From positions 1 through 64,000 of the forward strand of contig CAZPUS010000011.1 of the NCBI GenBank assembly GCA_964589825.1: DNA of 64,000 bases, in the 5' to 3' direction. The notes below the pieces were generated by a model. That model searched no databases and was not told the DNA's origin. It saw only the letters and a list, made by a program, of their open reading frames with translations. A program made the translations under genes and the position numbers. Shown here piece by piece: positions 8,615-18,700 of this stretch. The DNA comes from CAZPUS01 sp964589825. Lineage in GTDB: Bacteria; Fibrobacterota; Chitinivibrionia; Chitinivibrionales; WJKA01. Position 1 is the first letter of the stretch, and each line of letters begins with the position of its first letter.

Positions 8615-9723
8615 ACCGTCGTCATATATACCGTAAGAGTACAATATGTGCATTGATTACATTGTACGTGATTGTTACTGGGTTACGGGCCAAAGCAGCG
8701 CGCGATCCATATATGCATATACGCGATATTCGCAGTCCCAGGGAGCTGGTTGCCGGGTCTTTTCCCCGCAGTTATTGCGTACCGGTCAGGATATCCGGTG
8801 AAGTCGCCAGGCAGCTTCACGGCAGTGTGCGTACACTGGATCTTAGACAACCCCGTCTGGTGGAAACCCTTGAAAAAAAGACAAGGTTCGGCCTTCTGGT
8901 TGACAATTCCGGATACCCCTCTGAAACACGGGAGCTTCTTTCCGGGATGATAAATATTTCGGATATGGTCGAACGAGTGCTTTCTTCGGTGGTGAAATAC
9001 AAAAAGGACACGCAGCTGCAGCTTCTGCGAGCGCATTCAAGTGCAGAGTTCGATCGCGGCGATCCGGGGACGGAAACCCGTTGTGATATTCTTTTGACCC
9101 CGAAGGGTGATCGATTCGGATATGAATATGTAGACATGGGCAGCTACGTGTATGAGACATGGCTTACACGCATGCGTGTGAGTGTGGATACCGTAACCGA
9201 TCTCGTCTATGTCGTAGAAATTGACAAATACCAAAACGGCGCTATGAGCCGGAGGGGCGCGATGGATTCGGCATTGCATAAACGCATCGAATACCGGGTG
9301 CGTTACGATACGGTCTCGGGTGTTCAGGTTCCGTCGCTGCTGCGAGTGTATATGAATGGTGAACAACAACTGGAAATTCATGCAGAATACCGTACATTCG
9401 GTCCACATGTGGTATTCGATAGCAAAAAGATATGTTATTTTGCCGAAGGTATAGATTCCTCATCATGCCTCAGTATGAATTACGGAAAATACAGCAAAGG
9501 AGCGACTTCCTGCATACGGCATGCCGACGCCAGAACCTCGCCGCGAAAGCACCATAAAAAGCTTGCGTATGCGGGATCCCTTGCCCACAAGGCCCGAAAG
9601 GCTATGGACAAGGGTGATATCCATAAAGCCTCCCGAATCCTGAATAAGCTCATCCGTCATTGTCCTGATACCCCGCAGGGTATCGAAGCAAAGAATATCC
9701 TTTCGGTACTCCATGGATATTGA
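8611..9723 (+). CDS. Secreted protein of unknown function
   Basis: A 370-residue protein that I do not recognise. The best start is TTG at 8611, four to five bases after AAGGGAG and overlapping the hisB stop; a longer frame would run deep into hisB. The N-terminus is a signal peptide: basic RRHIYRKS, a hydrophobic core with ALITLYVIVTGL, then AKA-A. The middle is mixed beta with many Arg/Asp residues, including a stretch like those in lipoprotein-sorting or DUF-type outer-membrane proteins (RFGYEYVDMGSYVYETW). The last 60 residues form a TPR-like pair of helices (ARKAMDKGDIHKASRILNKL). Coupling to hisB may only reflect genome compaction. Confidence 0.7.
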   Translation: MNRRHIYRKSTICALITLYVIVTGLRAKAARDPYMHIRDIRSPRELVAGSFPRSYCVPVRISGEVARQLHGSVRTLDLRQPRLVETLEKKTRFGLLVDNSGYPSETRELLSGMINISDMVERVLSSVVKYKKDTQLQLLRAHSSAEFDRGDPGTETRCDILLTPKGDRFGYEYVDMGSYVYETWLTRMRVSVDTVTDLVYVVEIDKYQNGAMSRRGAMDSALHKRIEYRVRYDTVSGVQVPSLLRVYMNGEQQLEIHAEYRTFGPHVVFDSKKICYFAEGIDSSSCLSMNYGKYSKGATSCIRHADARTSPRKHHKKLAYAGSLAHKARKAMDKGDIHKASRILNKLIRHCPDTPQGIEAKNILSVLHGY

Positions 9724-9844
9724 TGCGGGTGCGTCATGGCGAGAGGCGATAGTGATATTAATAGTGGTAAAATTGTGCACATGCGTGTACTTATATTTAT
9801 TTTTCTATACAAAGAGAATTATTTCCGGTAACAAAGGAGTGCAT

Positions 9845-10810
9845 ATGCGGTTGTCAATGCTGGTCTCTGCAGGCGTGATCGGGGGAATGCTTATAACCGG
9901 GTGCGGAAAAAAAGAGCAACAGACACAATCGGATGATTTCGCCGATACCTCATCGTATTCCACCGCACAGGATACCATGCAGTCAGAGGAGGATGTATTT
10001 GACGAGTTCTACGATGAGGATACCGCGCAGGAAGAGACAGGCAGCACTGCCCAGGCCGGAAACGAGTATGGAGAGACATCCGCCTACGGCACATCGACAA
10101 CTGGCGGTTACCGCGATTATTCTCCCGATTTTGTTGAAGGTGGCAACTATGTGGTGCAGGTGACCTGTGTCAAGCCCAGAAGTCTCGCACAGCGTTATGT
10201 GGATACATTCCAGAATAAAGGCTATCCTGCCTATATCGCACGGGTCGAGAATCCCAAGCCGGGGCTTCAGGGAACATATTACCGGGTACGAATCGGCGGA
10301 TTCGCCGGTGTCTCGGATGCAAAGGCATTCGGAGAGAATATATTGGTTCCGCAAGGGTATAGCTACTGGACCGATAACAAGGCAAACGACCATACGGGAG
10401 TGGGTGGCTACGATGATTCGCAGTATTCGGGCGAGGACTATGGAGGATCGAATGAATCGTATCAGCAGAGTTATGAATCACAGCCATCGAGCTCGCAATC
10501 GTATTCAGAGTCACCATCTTCGTATTCGGGTTCGTCTGAAAATACGAGCAAACCGGAACCGGAACAGAGCCAGCAGGAAGTGGAGGCTGCATCAAGTCAG
10601 CAACAAACGGAGTCCGCTTCGACATCCGCATCTTCTTCATCACCTGAACCTGCAGCCGAAATGACAAAGACGCAACAGTCAAGTACCCCCGCGACTTCTT
10701 CAACTGCAGATACTGCAGGGACAGAAACCGGATCCGACGAGGGTTGGGAGTCGGATGAAGGCTGGGGTGATGAAGGTGGCTGGGGGGACGAAGGCGGATC
10801 CGGGTGGTAG
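9845..10810 (+). CDS. SPOR-domain lipoprotein with low-complexity tail
   Basis: A 321-residue lipoprotein. It starts at the ATG at 9845, which has AAAGGAG upstream; the longer frame has no such site. The signal peptide ends in a lipobox LITGC, so the mature protein is lipid-anchored. After a Gln/Asp/Glu-rich spacer comes a SPOR-like domain at about residues 95-175 (NYVVQVTCVKPRSLAQRYV, YRVRIGGFAGVSDAKAF), which binds denuded septal glycan strands. The remaining C-terminal half is low complexity: Ser/Gln/Glu runs, then repeated D-E-G-W and G-D-E-G-G-W units ending GSGW. A terminator follows closely. A role at the division site is inferred from SPOR. Confidence 0.82.
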   Translation: MRLSMLVSAGVIGGMLITGCGKKEQQTQSDDFADTSSYSTAQDTMQSEEDVFDEFYDEDTAQEETGSTAQAGNEYGETSAYGTSTTGGYRDYSPDFVEGGNYVVQVTCVKPRSLAQRYVDTFQNKGYPAYIARVENPKPGLQGTYYRVRIGGFAGVSDAKAFGENILVPQGYSYWTDNKANDHTGVGGYDDSQYSGEDYGGSNESYQQSYESQPSSSQSYSESPSSYSGSSENTSKPEPEQSQQEVEAASSQQQTESASTSASSSSPEPAAEMTKTQQSSTPATSSTADTAGTETGSDEGWESDEGWGDEGGWGDEGGSGW

Positions 10811-10841
10811 CACCGAGGTCTTAGCTGAACTACGTAACCAG

Positions 10842-10882
10842 AAAACGGATTGTATCCCCGGGGATAGGATCCGTTTTTTATT
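10842..10882 (+). terminator. Rho-independent terminator
   Basis: An inverted repeat AAACGGAT / ATCCGTTT encloses a CCCCGGGG centre and is followed by T6. It closes the his/SPOR transcription unit. Confidence 0.85.
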
Positions 10883-11101
10883 TGGTTTGCCTCGTTTGAC
10901 ACAAACAGTGATCGATACAGCGCGCTGACCGAACGAAGTTGTAAGCGAAACCGTTTTTATTCGATACCAATTTGCTTGCCCGTGAAAAATGAGTCGTTCC
11001 ACATAATCGATCAATGGGTTCAGAGTAGCCGATATCGGTACGGCGTACATCAGCGTTCGTGAACAAAATCCCTTGGATCCTGTTAAATATGGTGGGATAA
11101 A

Positions 11102-12445
11102 GTGGAAAATATGCATATGAGGACATTCACCTTATGTAATCTCGGCTGCAGCAAAAATATGATCGACGGTGAGCACATGATCGCATATCTTGAGCGTACC
11201 GGATATACGTATGTGCAGAAGTATGAAGAAGCAGAGATAATTCTGGTTAACACCTGTACGTTTATTCAGGATGCAACACAGCAGGCGATTGATGCGATAC
11301 TCGAGGCGGCTGAATATAAAACGGAGCGCGGAAGGTGTCGCTTTCTTGGCGTAACCGGATGCTTTTCCCAGCGGTATCGTCAATCCGTCAATGAACGCCT
11401 CCCAGAAGTTGATTGCTGGTTCGGTGTCGAGTCGTGGCCGCAGGAGTTTGCGCGGGTATTTGATACAAATACAACCGAATATAACGGGGGGCGGCATCTC
11501 GAAGACAGCGCAACGCAGTATCTGCGAATTGCCAGAGGGTGTTCCAATAGATGCAGCTTTTGTATCATTCCCTCGTTACGGGGTGCGTTCAGAAGCAGGC
11601 CCGTTGAGGAGGTGCTTGCAGAAGCGAAAATGCTGCAACAGCGAGGCACCAGGGAATGCATCCTCGTGGCACAGGATACCGCACGGTATGGACGCGATAC
11701 AGGAAGCAATCTTGCGTTATTATTGCAGCGACTTTTGCAGGAGACCGACATGCCGTGGATCAGGCTGATGTATTGCAACCCCCGGTGGATAGATGACCGA
11801 TTGATAGAGACAATCGCCGAAAATCCCCGTATTTGCCCCTATTTTGACATGCCGCTGCAGCATATTTCGCCGAAAATCAGGCGTGCAATGCGTCGAAGTC
11901 TTGATGTAGCTTCGATATACCGACTGATAGAGCGTATAAGGACACGAATTCCCGATGCGGCACTTCGTACGTCCCTTATCACGGGATTTCCCGGAGAGAC
12001 GAAACGGGAATTTTCTGCTCTGAAAAAATTTGTCAAAGAGGTGGAGTTCGATAAACTCGGCGTGTTTCCCTATTCTGCAGAGGAAGGCACCGAGGCGTAT
12101 TCATTGCGGCCCCGACCGCACCGCAGTACTGCGCAAAAACGTGCCGAAGAGATAATGGTTTGTCAACAGCACATAAGTGCTCGTAAACGTGCGCAGCTGC
12201 GGGGGCGAACTACCGAGGTTATCATAGATGAATACGAACATATCGATACCCCTGATTGTTCAGCTGAAGAATCCGATTGGCCAAACCAGTCGGCGACCGC
12301 GATCGGACGAACCCGCTGGGATGCGCCGGAGGTCGACGGGGTGGTGTACATGCGCGATGTGACCGTGCAGCCGGGCTCAATCGTTGATGCAACCGTAACC
12401 GACAGTGACATTTATGATCTATATGCGGTTATCGGTGCAAAGTAA
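11102..12445 (+). CDS. rimO: Ribosomal protein S12 methylthiotransferase RimO
   Basis: A 447-residue radical-SAM methylthiotransferase that modifies Asp in ribosomal protein S12. The N-terminal UPF0004 domain starts with CNLGCSKNMIDGE and has NTCTFI and GVTGCFSQRY, supplying the three cysteines of the auxiliary cluster. The radical-SAM motif RIARGCSNRCSFCIIP follows at about residue 145, with ITGFPGET later, and a C-terminal TRAM-like domain ends the protein. The LGCSKN form and length favour RimO over MiaB. I chose the GTG at 11102 because GGTGGG sits five bases upstream; ATG at 11111 is an alternative. The TRAM region carries a Ser/Glu/Asp insertion around CSAEESDW. Confidence 0.93.
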   Translation: MENMHMRTFTLCNLGCSKNMIDGEHMIAYLERTGYTYVQKYEEAEIILVNTCTFIQDATQQAIDAILEAAEYKTERGRCRFLGVTGCFSQRYRQSVNERLPEVDCWFGVESWPQEFARVFDTNTTEYNGGRHLEDSATQYLRIARGCSNRCSFCIIPSLRGAFRSRPVEEVLAEAKMLQQRGTRECILVAQDTARYGRDTGSNLALLLQRLLQETDMPWIRLMYCNPRWIDDRLIETIAENPRICPYFDMPLQHISPKIRRAMRRSLDVASIYRLIERIRTRIPDAALRTSLITGFPGETKREFSALKKFVKEVEFDKLGVFPYSAEEGTEAYSLRPRPHRSTAQKRAEEIMVCQQHISARKRAQLRGRTTEVIIDEYEHIDTPDCSAEESDWPNQSATAIGRTRWDAPEVDGVVYMRDVTVQPGSIVDATVTDSDIYDLYAVIGAK

Positions 12446-12593
12446 CGGGACGGGGAGCCTGTTGGATCGGATTTTTCAGGCCGCGGGCTGCGTTTGTATC
12501 TGAACCTGCCAAAGGTTATTTTTATCTGAAATCGTAACATTTGGCCGGGAACATATACAGGCGACTACTTTACAACAGGAGAATAAGAAAACT

Positions 12594-13601
12594 ATGGCAC
12601 CACAAGCGGATAACGATCAACTCATTCGTCTTTTCGAAGCCCTGCGGCGCCGAATGGACAAAAAAGGAACAGGTTTTCTCATCGCGGTCGGTGCGGTGGT
12701 GATTTTCGGAGGCTGGATTCTGTTTACCGGGCTTTACACGGTCGATGCGGATGAGATCGCGGTGATTCAGCGCTTCGGTAATTACAACCGTCAGGCCACG
12801 CCGGGATTGCATTTTAAACTACCGGACGGCATCGAAAGCCGGACAAAGGTAAAAGTCGCCAAGGTGTTTACCGAAGAGTTCGGCTTCAGGACGCAGCAGG
12901 CCGCCACGCGCTCGAGGTTCAAACCCGAAGAAGAGTACCAGAGTGAATCGCTCATGCTTACCGGTGATCTTAACTGCGCGCTGATTCCATGGATCGTACA
13001 GTTCCGGGTGCGGGATCCGGTCGACTACCTTTTTAATGTGCGGGATCCGGTCGGGACCCTGCGCGATATGGCCGAAGCGATGACGAGGCAGGTTGCGGGA
13101 GATCGCAGCATAGATGAGATTATTTCCCGTCGGGCCGAAATCGCCAACAAGGTGCAGCAGCAGCTGCAGGAGGTGCTTAATCAGGCCAATACAGGTATAA
13201 ATGTGGTAAATGTGGAATTGAAAAACACCACGGTACCTAAACCGGTACAACCCTCGTTTAACGAAGTCAACGAAGCGGCTCAGCAGAAAGAGCAGATGAT
13301 AAACCAGGCCAAAGCGGCTTTCAACAGGGTGATACCGGCGGCGCGTGGAAAAGCGAAACGGCTTGTGCAACAGGCGCATGGGTATGCAAAAGAGCGGGTC
13401 AACAATGCCCGGGGAGATTCCTCCCGCTTTGTGGCTTTTTATGAAGAATACCGACGGGCCCCGAACGTAACAAAGCGCAGGCTTTATCTGGAGACGATGT
13501 CCGAAGTGGTGCCGAAACTCGGAAAGAAGTATATCGTTGACAGTGACCAGAAAAATGTATTGCCACTACTGAATATGACTACCAAGGGGGGCTCCAAGTG
13601 A
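12594..13601 (+). CDS. hflK: HflK, SPFH/band-7 membrane protein
   Basis: A 335-residue protein of the SPFH family. A short cytoplasmic N-terminus is followed by one membrane span (about residues 27-47) and the band-7 domain beginning DADEIAVIQRFGNYNRQATPGLHFKLP. Known HflK forms a large membrane cage with HflC around the FtsH protease and limits its access to membrane substrates. The middle shows ALIPWIVQFRVRDP, and the C-terminal helix region is rich in Ala, Gln and Glu. The stop overlaps the GTG start of hflC by four bases, so the two are translated together, as is typical of this pair. Confidence 0.92.
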   Translation: MAPQADNDQLIRLFEALRRRMDKKGTGFLIAVGAVVIFGGWILFTGLYTVDADEIAVIQRFGNYNRQATPGLHFKLPDGIESRTKVKVAKVFTEEFGFRTQQAATRSRFKPEEEYQSESLMLTGDLNCALIPWIVQFRVRDPVDYLFNVRDPVGTLRDMAEAMTRQVAGDRSIDEIISRRAEIANKVQQQLQEVLNQANTGINVVNVELKNTTVPKPVQPSFNEVNEAAQQKEQMINQAKAAFNRVIPAARGKAKRLVQQAHGYAKERVNNARGDSSRFVAFYEEYRRAPNVTKRRLYLETMSEVVPKLGKKYIVDSDQKNVLPLLNMTTKGGSK

Positions 13602-14596
13602 AACGTATACTGAGTATCATTATCGCGATAGTGCTGCTGACCTTACTCGCAAAATCATTATACATTATTGACGAGCGGCAACAGGCGGTTATGACCAAGT
13701 TCGGCAAACCGGTCGGAGATCCCATTACCGAAGCGGGGATAAAAATGAAGATCCCCATGGTGCATGAAATCCACAAGTTTTCACAGATGATTCTTTCGTG
13801 GGACGGTGAACGGGGTCAGTTGCCTACCAAGGACAAGACGTTCCTGTGGGTAGACACCTTTGCACGCTGGAGAATCGTTGACGCACTCACTTTTTACAAA
13901 AAGGTAAATAACGAAACACAGGCCCAGCAAATTCTCGACGGTATTCTCGATGCGGCGGTACGTAATGTGATTGCCTCACACGAGCTGCGGGAAACCGTAC
14001 GAAATACAAACAGGGATATGTATACCATCGTGGACCGGTACGATTTTTCGCAGGAGGACAGCCTGCCGGTTACCGACAGTGCCAATGCCGATACTGCGGC
14101 ATCGGGTATAGAGACTCCGCTTGAGAACAAGGAAGGACAGATCAGGATCGGTCGCGCCGGTATATGCCGTAAAATCGAGGAACAGGCCCGACCCAAACTG
14201 CATGAGTTCGGCATAGAACTGATAGATGTCAATTTTAAACGAATCAATTACGTAAGCCGCGTACGAAAGCATGTATACGACCGTATGATTTCTGAAAGGG
14301 AACGTATTGCGGAACGTCTGCGTTCCGAAGGTCGGGGAGACAGCATCAACATTAGCGGTAAGAAGGACAAACTGCTCAAGGAGATCGAATCCGAAGCATA
14401 CCGCAAATCGGAGACCATAAAAGGAAAGGCGGATGCGCAGGCCACCCACATATATGCGCGAGCCTATAACAGGGATCCGGAACTCTATTCATTCATGAAA
14501 TCGATGGAAGTCTACAAAAGCGCACTCGATACGAGCTCGGATGCGGTACTCTCCACAGAATCGCAACTGCTTAAGTACCTCAAGGATTATCGATAG
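13598..14596 (+). CDS. hflC: HflC, SPFH/band-7 membrane protein
   Basis: A 332-residue partner of HflK. It has an N-terminal membrane span (about residues 4-24) and then the band-7 domain with IDERQQAVMTKFGKPVGDPITEAGIKMKIP. The late segment GIELIDVNFKRINYV, followed by VYDRMISERERIAERLRSEGRGD, is the strongest HflC signature. The region near residues 150-185 contains an Asp/Ser/Ala-rich insert that I would not expect in enterobacterial HflC. It starts at a GTG overlapping the hflK stop, and a hairpin without a T-run follows its own stop. Confidence 0.93.
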   Translation: MKRILSIIIAIVLLTLLAKSLYIIDERQQAVMTKFGKPVGDPITEAGIKMKIPMVHEIHKFSQMILSWDGERGQLPTKDKTFLWVDTFARWRIVDALTFYKKVNNETQAQQILDGILDAAVRNVIASHELRETVRNTNRDMYTIVDRYDFSQEDSLPVTDSANADTAASGIETPLENKEGQIRIGRAGICRKIEEQARPKLHEFGIELIDVNFKRINYVSRVRKHVYDRMISERERIAERLRSEGRGDSINISGKKDKLLKEIESEAYRKSETIKGKADAQATHIYARAYNRDPELYSFMKSMEVYKSALDTSSDAVLSTESQLLKYLKDYR

Positions 14597-14612
14597 TCCG
14601 GGGTCGTGCATA

Positions 14613-14635
14613 CGCCGGTGATTTTAACACCGGCG
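14613..14635. other. Perfect hairpin after hflC
   Basis: An 8-bp perfect stem CGCCGGTG / CACCGGCG with a 7-base loop. No T-tract follows on either strand, so it is not a clear terminator; it may stabilise the hflKC mRNA end. Confidence 0.6.
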
Positions 14636-14690
14636 GGGCATGCATGGCTGCATACCGAGTCCTGCGTTTTCCAGAAGGAGATTAACATCA

Positions 14691-15665
14691 GTGTCCCCGG
14701 TTGCACATTTTGCAGAGCGCCTGCACCGGCGTGAATCAGAGGATAACCCCAAAGCGTGTATTAGTGCGGACTGTCCCGCTCGCAATAAAACACTGAGCGA
14801 TATTAAAGCGGTCGTTTTTGATGTGTACGGGACCCTTGTCAATTACTGGCTTGAAGGATTCGACAATGATGGGGTGAAGAGTGCCCATCTGTTGAAGGCA
14901 TTTCGAAAGACAGCTCAGCGGTTTTCGATGCAGCCGTTTCTCGAAAAGATGAACGAAGCGAATCCTTTTGACGAGACACTGCGTGATTTTTATCATGGAC
15001 TCATCGCGGTGCAGCATGACCGAAAGCGGGAGCAGGGTGTTTCTTACCCCGAAATACAGATAGAAGAGATCTGGCGTACTATCATACTTATGCTGCAAAG
15101 ACACGGCTATGATTATACGGCTCTTTCACTAGGCAATGAGCGCGATACCGCCAGATGTATGGCGTTTTATTATAACTTTCATGCGCTTGGACGAGGCTGT
15201 TATACCGGAGTGTGGGATTGTCTCTCTGCACTGAAAGATCGGGATATCCAGTTGGGCATCATCTCCAATGCACAGTTTTATACACCGATCGATCTCACCC
15301 TTTTTCTTAACGATCAAAGTGACGGGGAATGTCTCGATTACCTCGATTTGTTCAATACCCGGCTCTGTTTTTTTTCCTATGAGTATGGGGTTGCAAAGCC
15401 GAATCAGCTTCTGATGCAAAAAATGTACGATGCACTGTACGATTATTCAATATTGCCCGAACAGACTCTTTTTGTGGGCAATGATCTTTTACTTGACATT
15501 CAGTTTGCGCAGACGCATCGGCTCAACACCGCATTCTTTGCGGGCGACAGGGATGTGGCATTTTTTCACGATCAGAAAAAAGCCATAATCCCGGACATTT
15601 GTTTTTCGTCCTGGTCCCAGTTGCCGCAATTGCTACAAACACCGGACGATTCCCAGCAGCAGTGA
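14691..15665 (+). CDS. HAD-superfamily hydrolase
   Basis: A 324-residue protein of the haloacid dehalogenase superfamily. Motif I is FDVYGTL (nucleophile Asp near residue 44), motif II is LGIISNAQ, motif III is the Lys in VAKPNQLLM, and motif IV is VGNDLLLDIQFA. The large helical cap between motifs I and II, over 100 residues, places it in subfamily I. Phosphatase activity is expected, but the substrate cannot be told. I prefer the GTG at 14691, ten bases after AAGGAG, to the ATG at 14640. It lies alone between hflC and the large TPR gene. Confidence 0.8.
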   Translation: MSPVAHFAERLHRRESEDNPKACISADCPARNKTLSDIKAVVFDVYGTLVNYWLEGFDNDGVKSAHLLKAFRKTAQRFSMQPFLEKMNEANPFDETLRDFYHGLIAVQHDRKREQGVSYPEIQIEEIWRTIILMLQRHGYDYTALSLGNERDTARCMAFYYNFHALGRGCYTGVWDCLSALKDRDIQLGIISNAQFYTPIDLTLFLNDQSDGECLDYLDLFNTRLCFFSYEYGVAKPNQLLMQKMYDALYDYSILPEQTLFVGNDLLLDIQFAQTHRLNTAFFAGDRDVAFFHDQKKAIIPDICFSSWSQLPQLLQTPDDSQQQ

Positions 15666-15738
15666 GTTTAGGACATACGTGTTTTTAACCGAGATGGATC
15701 TCTTTTCTTCTTAATCACCATGCAGGGTTAGCGATACC

Positions 15739-18700
15739 ATGAACAGAAGATTGTACGGGGAACACCGGTATAAGAGGTGCGGTATTCGCGGGTTTGCATC
15801 ACGCATTGCGGTCAATTTTATCTGGGCGGTGTTTTTTTTGTGCGTTGGCGGTCTTCGGGCCGAGACTAAACTACAACAACCTGTATTCGATGTGGTTCCG
15901 GCCGAAATGATGCAAGTAATAGAAAAAGCCTATGCGCTTAATAAAAAGGGGCTTTCAAAGCTCGATGCCGGTGATTTCGACGGGGCGTATCGGTATTTTT
16001 CGGCGGCGCTCGATACATTTCCGGGGTATACCGATGCAAAAAACAATATCGGGGTCGTTTATTACCGCAGAGGAATCATTGGCCAGGCACAACGGGTATG
16101 GCGGGAGCTAACCAAAGCCTATCCGACCTATTTTCTTTCATGGTATAACCTCGCAACCGTCGCATTGCATGAACGGCGCTTTGAAATGGCGCTGCAGCGC
16201 GCCGACAGTGTACTTTCACTGAATAAGAACTTTTACCAGGCCTGGATGCTCAAGGGTAAGGCCTATCTGGAAATGAAGAAGCATCGTAAGGCGGTACGTG
16301 CCTTTAAAAAAGCTTTTTCGATAGTACCGGACAACAAGGCGTGTTGGAGCAATTATGCATATGCGCTTGTGCAGGCAGGTGATACCACCGGGGCGGTCAA
16401 GGTTCTGCGTACGTATAAAGACGATCCCGAAGCGCTTCGCATGCGTGGCATATTGTACGCAGTGCAGGGCAGGCACGGCGATGCGATATCCTCTTTTTCA
16501 CGAGCTTATGAACAAACACGCGATACAACAATGCTGCTTCGTATCGCGCATATGCAGTTTGAACAGGGCAAATACTGCGAGGCGCTAAAGGAGTATTCTC
16601 GCTACTTTCGCCATAGCGGATCCAAGCCGGTCGATGCGTTTATCAATGCTTCATATGCGGCACGCTCCTGCAAAAGCGATACCGCGGCGCTGCGTATACT
16701 CAGAGAGGGCTACGCGTTTTATTCCAACGATCCTGTACTCAACTATAATATAGGTACACTTTCCTTTGCGCTTAAAGACTACGATCGGGCGTTGTTTCAT
16801 CTTTCCCGGGCCGCAGATACTCTTTCCAATCCGCATCTGCACTATCTTCGTGCAAAGGCGGCATTTTTACAGGGCGACTATGCATCCGCGATATCGTATA
16901 TCGATAATGCCCTTGGCATCGCACGCCGTGCGAGTTATTTTGATCTGAAAGGAAGGATTTATTATGCCCGGGGTGATAAAAAGAAAGCGATGGAGGCGTT
17001 TTCCGCAGCGCTTTCCGAAGATTCATCGTATGTGCAGGCCTCATTGCATTATGCACTTGCCTCGGGAGGGGACTCGCTAACCGATTATACGCGTATCCGC
17101 GATGTGTTACAGGCTCGTCTGGATACCTGCAGTGACGGCAATCAACAATGTGCGTCTCTTCGCAAGTCTCTTTCGTTCATCTATTATGAATCGGGGGATA
17201 TTGCGCGGGTGCTGGACATGCTGGAGCGCATTGAATCATCCCGGTGGAAAAGTCGCCTCTATTCGATGCTGGGGACCTATTACAGGGATCGTACGCAACC
17301 TGACAGTGCGGTTCGCATGCTGAAGCGGTGTGTGGCGAATTCGGATACTGCAAGCCAGTGTCTTCATACGCTTGCACAGCTCTATATCGAGAGAGGTATG
17401 GAAGACTCGGCAGTGGTATTACTGACACGATTTGAAAAGAGAAAAGGCAACGGAATGTGGAAGATGGAGTATCAGCTTGGTCATGCATTTTTGAAGTCGA
17501 ATCGGCTCGAAAAGGCCAGGCGCGCATTTAAGAGTAGCCTGGAGCGTAATCCCGGGTATGCCCCGGCCATGGCATTACTTGCGTTTGTGTATGCACGTGA
17601 AGGCAGGGAGGATACCGCTCGCTCGCTCTGGCAGCAGGCGCGAAAAGATGGAGAGGCGAACGCGACGGTTATAAAAAACATTGGTATAAGTTTTGAAGAA
17701 GCCGGTATGTACGATTCAGCACTTCATTATTACCATCATGCATTGCATCTCGATCCGGGCGATTCCGCCCTCTATATAAATATTGGCAATACATATGCCG
17801 TATCCGGGGATACCACGGCAGCGACGCAGGCATATAAAACAGCATTGTCATCCGGGAAACGGGCGGAGGCAGCATACAATCTTTTTCTCATTGCGCGTGC
17901 GCGCACCAATGACAAGCTCGCCCGGCAGATGAAAAAAGTGCTTGTTAATGAGTTCCCCCGACACGTGTATGCCTCCCGTGTGCGTGTAGACTGGCATCTG
18001 TGGCAGCAGGATACCGCCGCGGCATACGAGGTGTTACAGGGGATAGACGATAAAAATGAACATGATATGTATCAATTGTGCCAAATCGCTATGGCCATGA
18101 ACGATGACTCGGTATTTTCCCGATACATTTCACGAATTCCCGACGATTCGAACTGGGCGGTTAAAAAAATACGACTAAAGGCCGAGTTCGCGTTTTCCCG
18201 GCAGGAGTATACACGCTCATTTAATTTATTACAACAGCTACCCGACACCGGCTACAGTGCGCTTTATAATAAAGCGCTGGCTGCGTTTCATGCCGGCATG
18301 TGTAAAAAAGCGCTTGTTGCGGAAAAAAAGATCGGGCGCCGCGCGTTAGCTGATGAACAGAAAGAGCGGCTTTTAAGCCTTAAGGCGAATGCGGCGATGT
18401 GTACGCAGCACTGGTCCGTTGCGCGTAGTGTTTATGATACGCTCGCACAGATATCGCCCGATGACCCGGTGGTATGGTATAACCGTGCGGTTGCCCTCTA
18501 CAATATGGATAGTGTAAAGACTGCATGGAATTTTTATACGAGAGCGATTGAAATGGATTCTTCTTTTGTCAACGAAGATATCGAACACCGATATAAAACC
18601 GTTACCACTCCGGAACCGAGTTCGGACAGCAGATCTTCGCATCGTGCTTTAAAAGGTACACAGGATTCGATCGTTGCCCTGTACAATCGTGCGGTTTCCC

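Noticed and set aside
10883..11101. Another repeat copy upstream of rimO
   Set aside because: CGATCAATGGGTTCAG resembles an end, but no arm or core could be matched.
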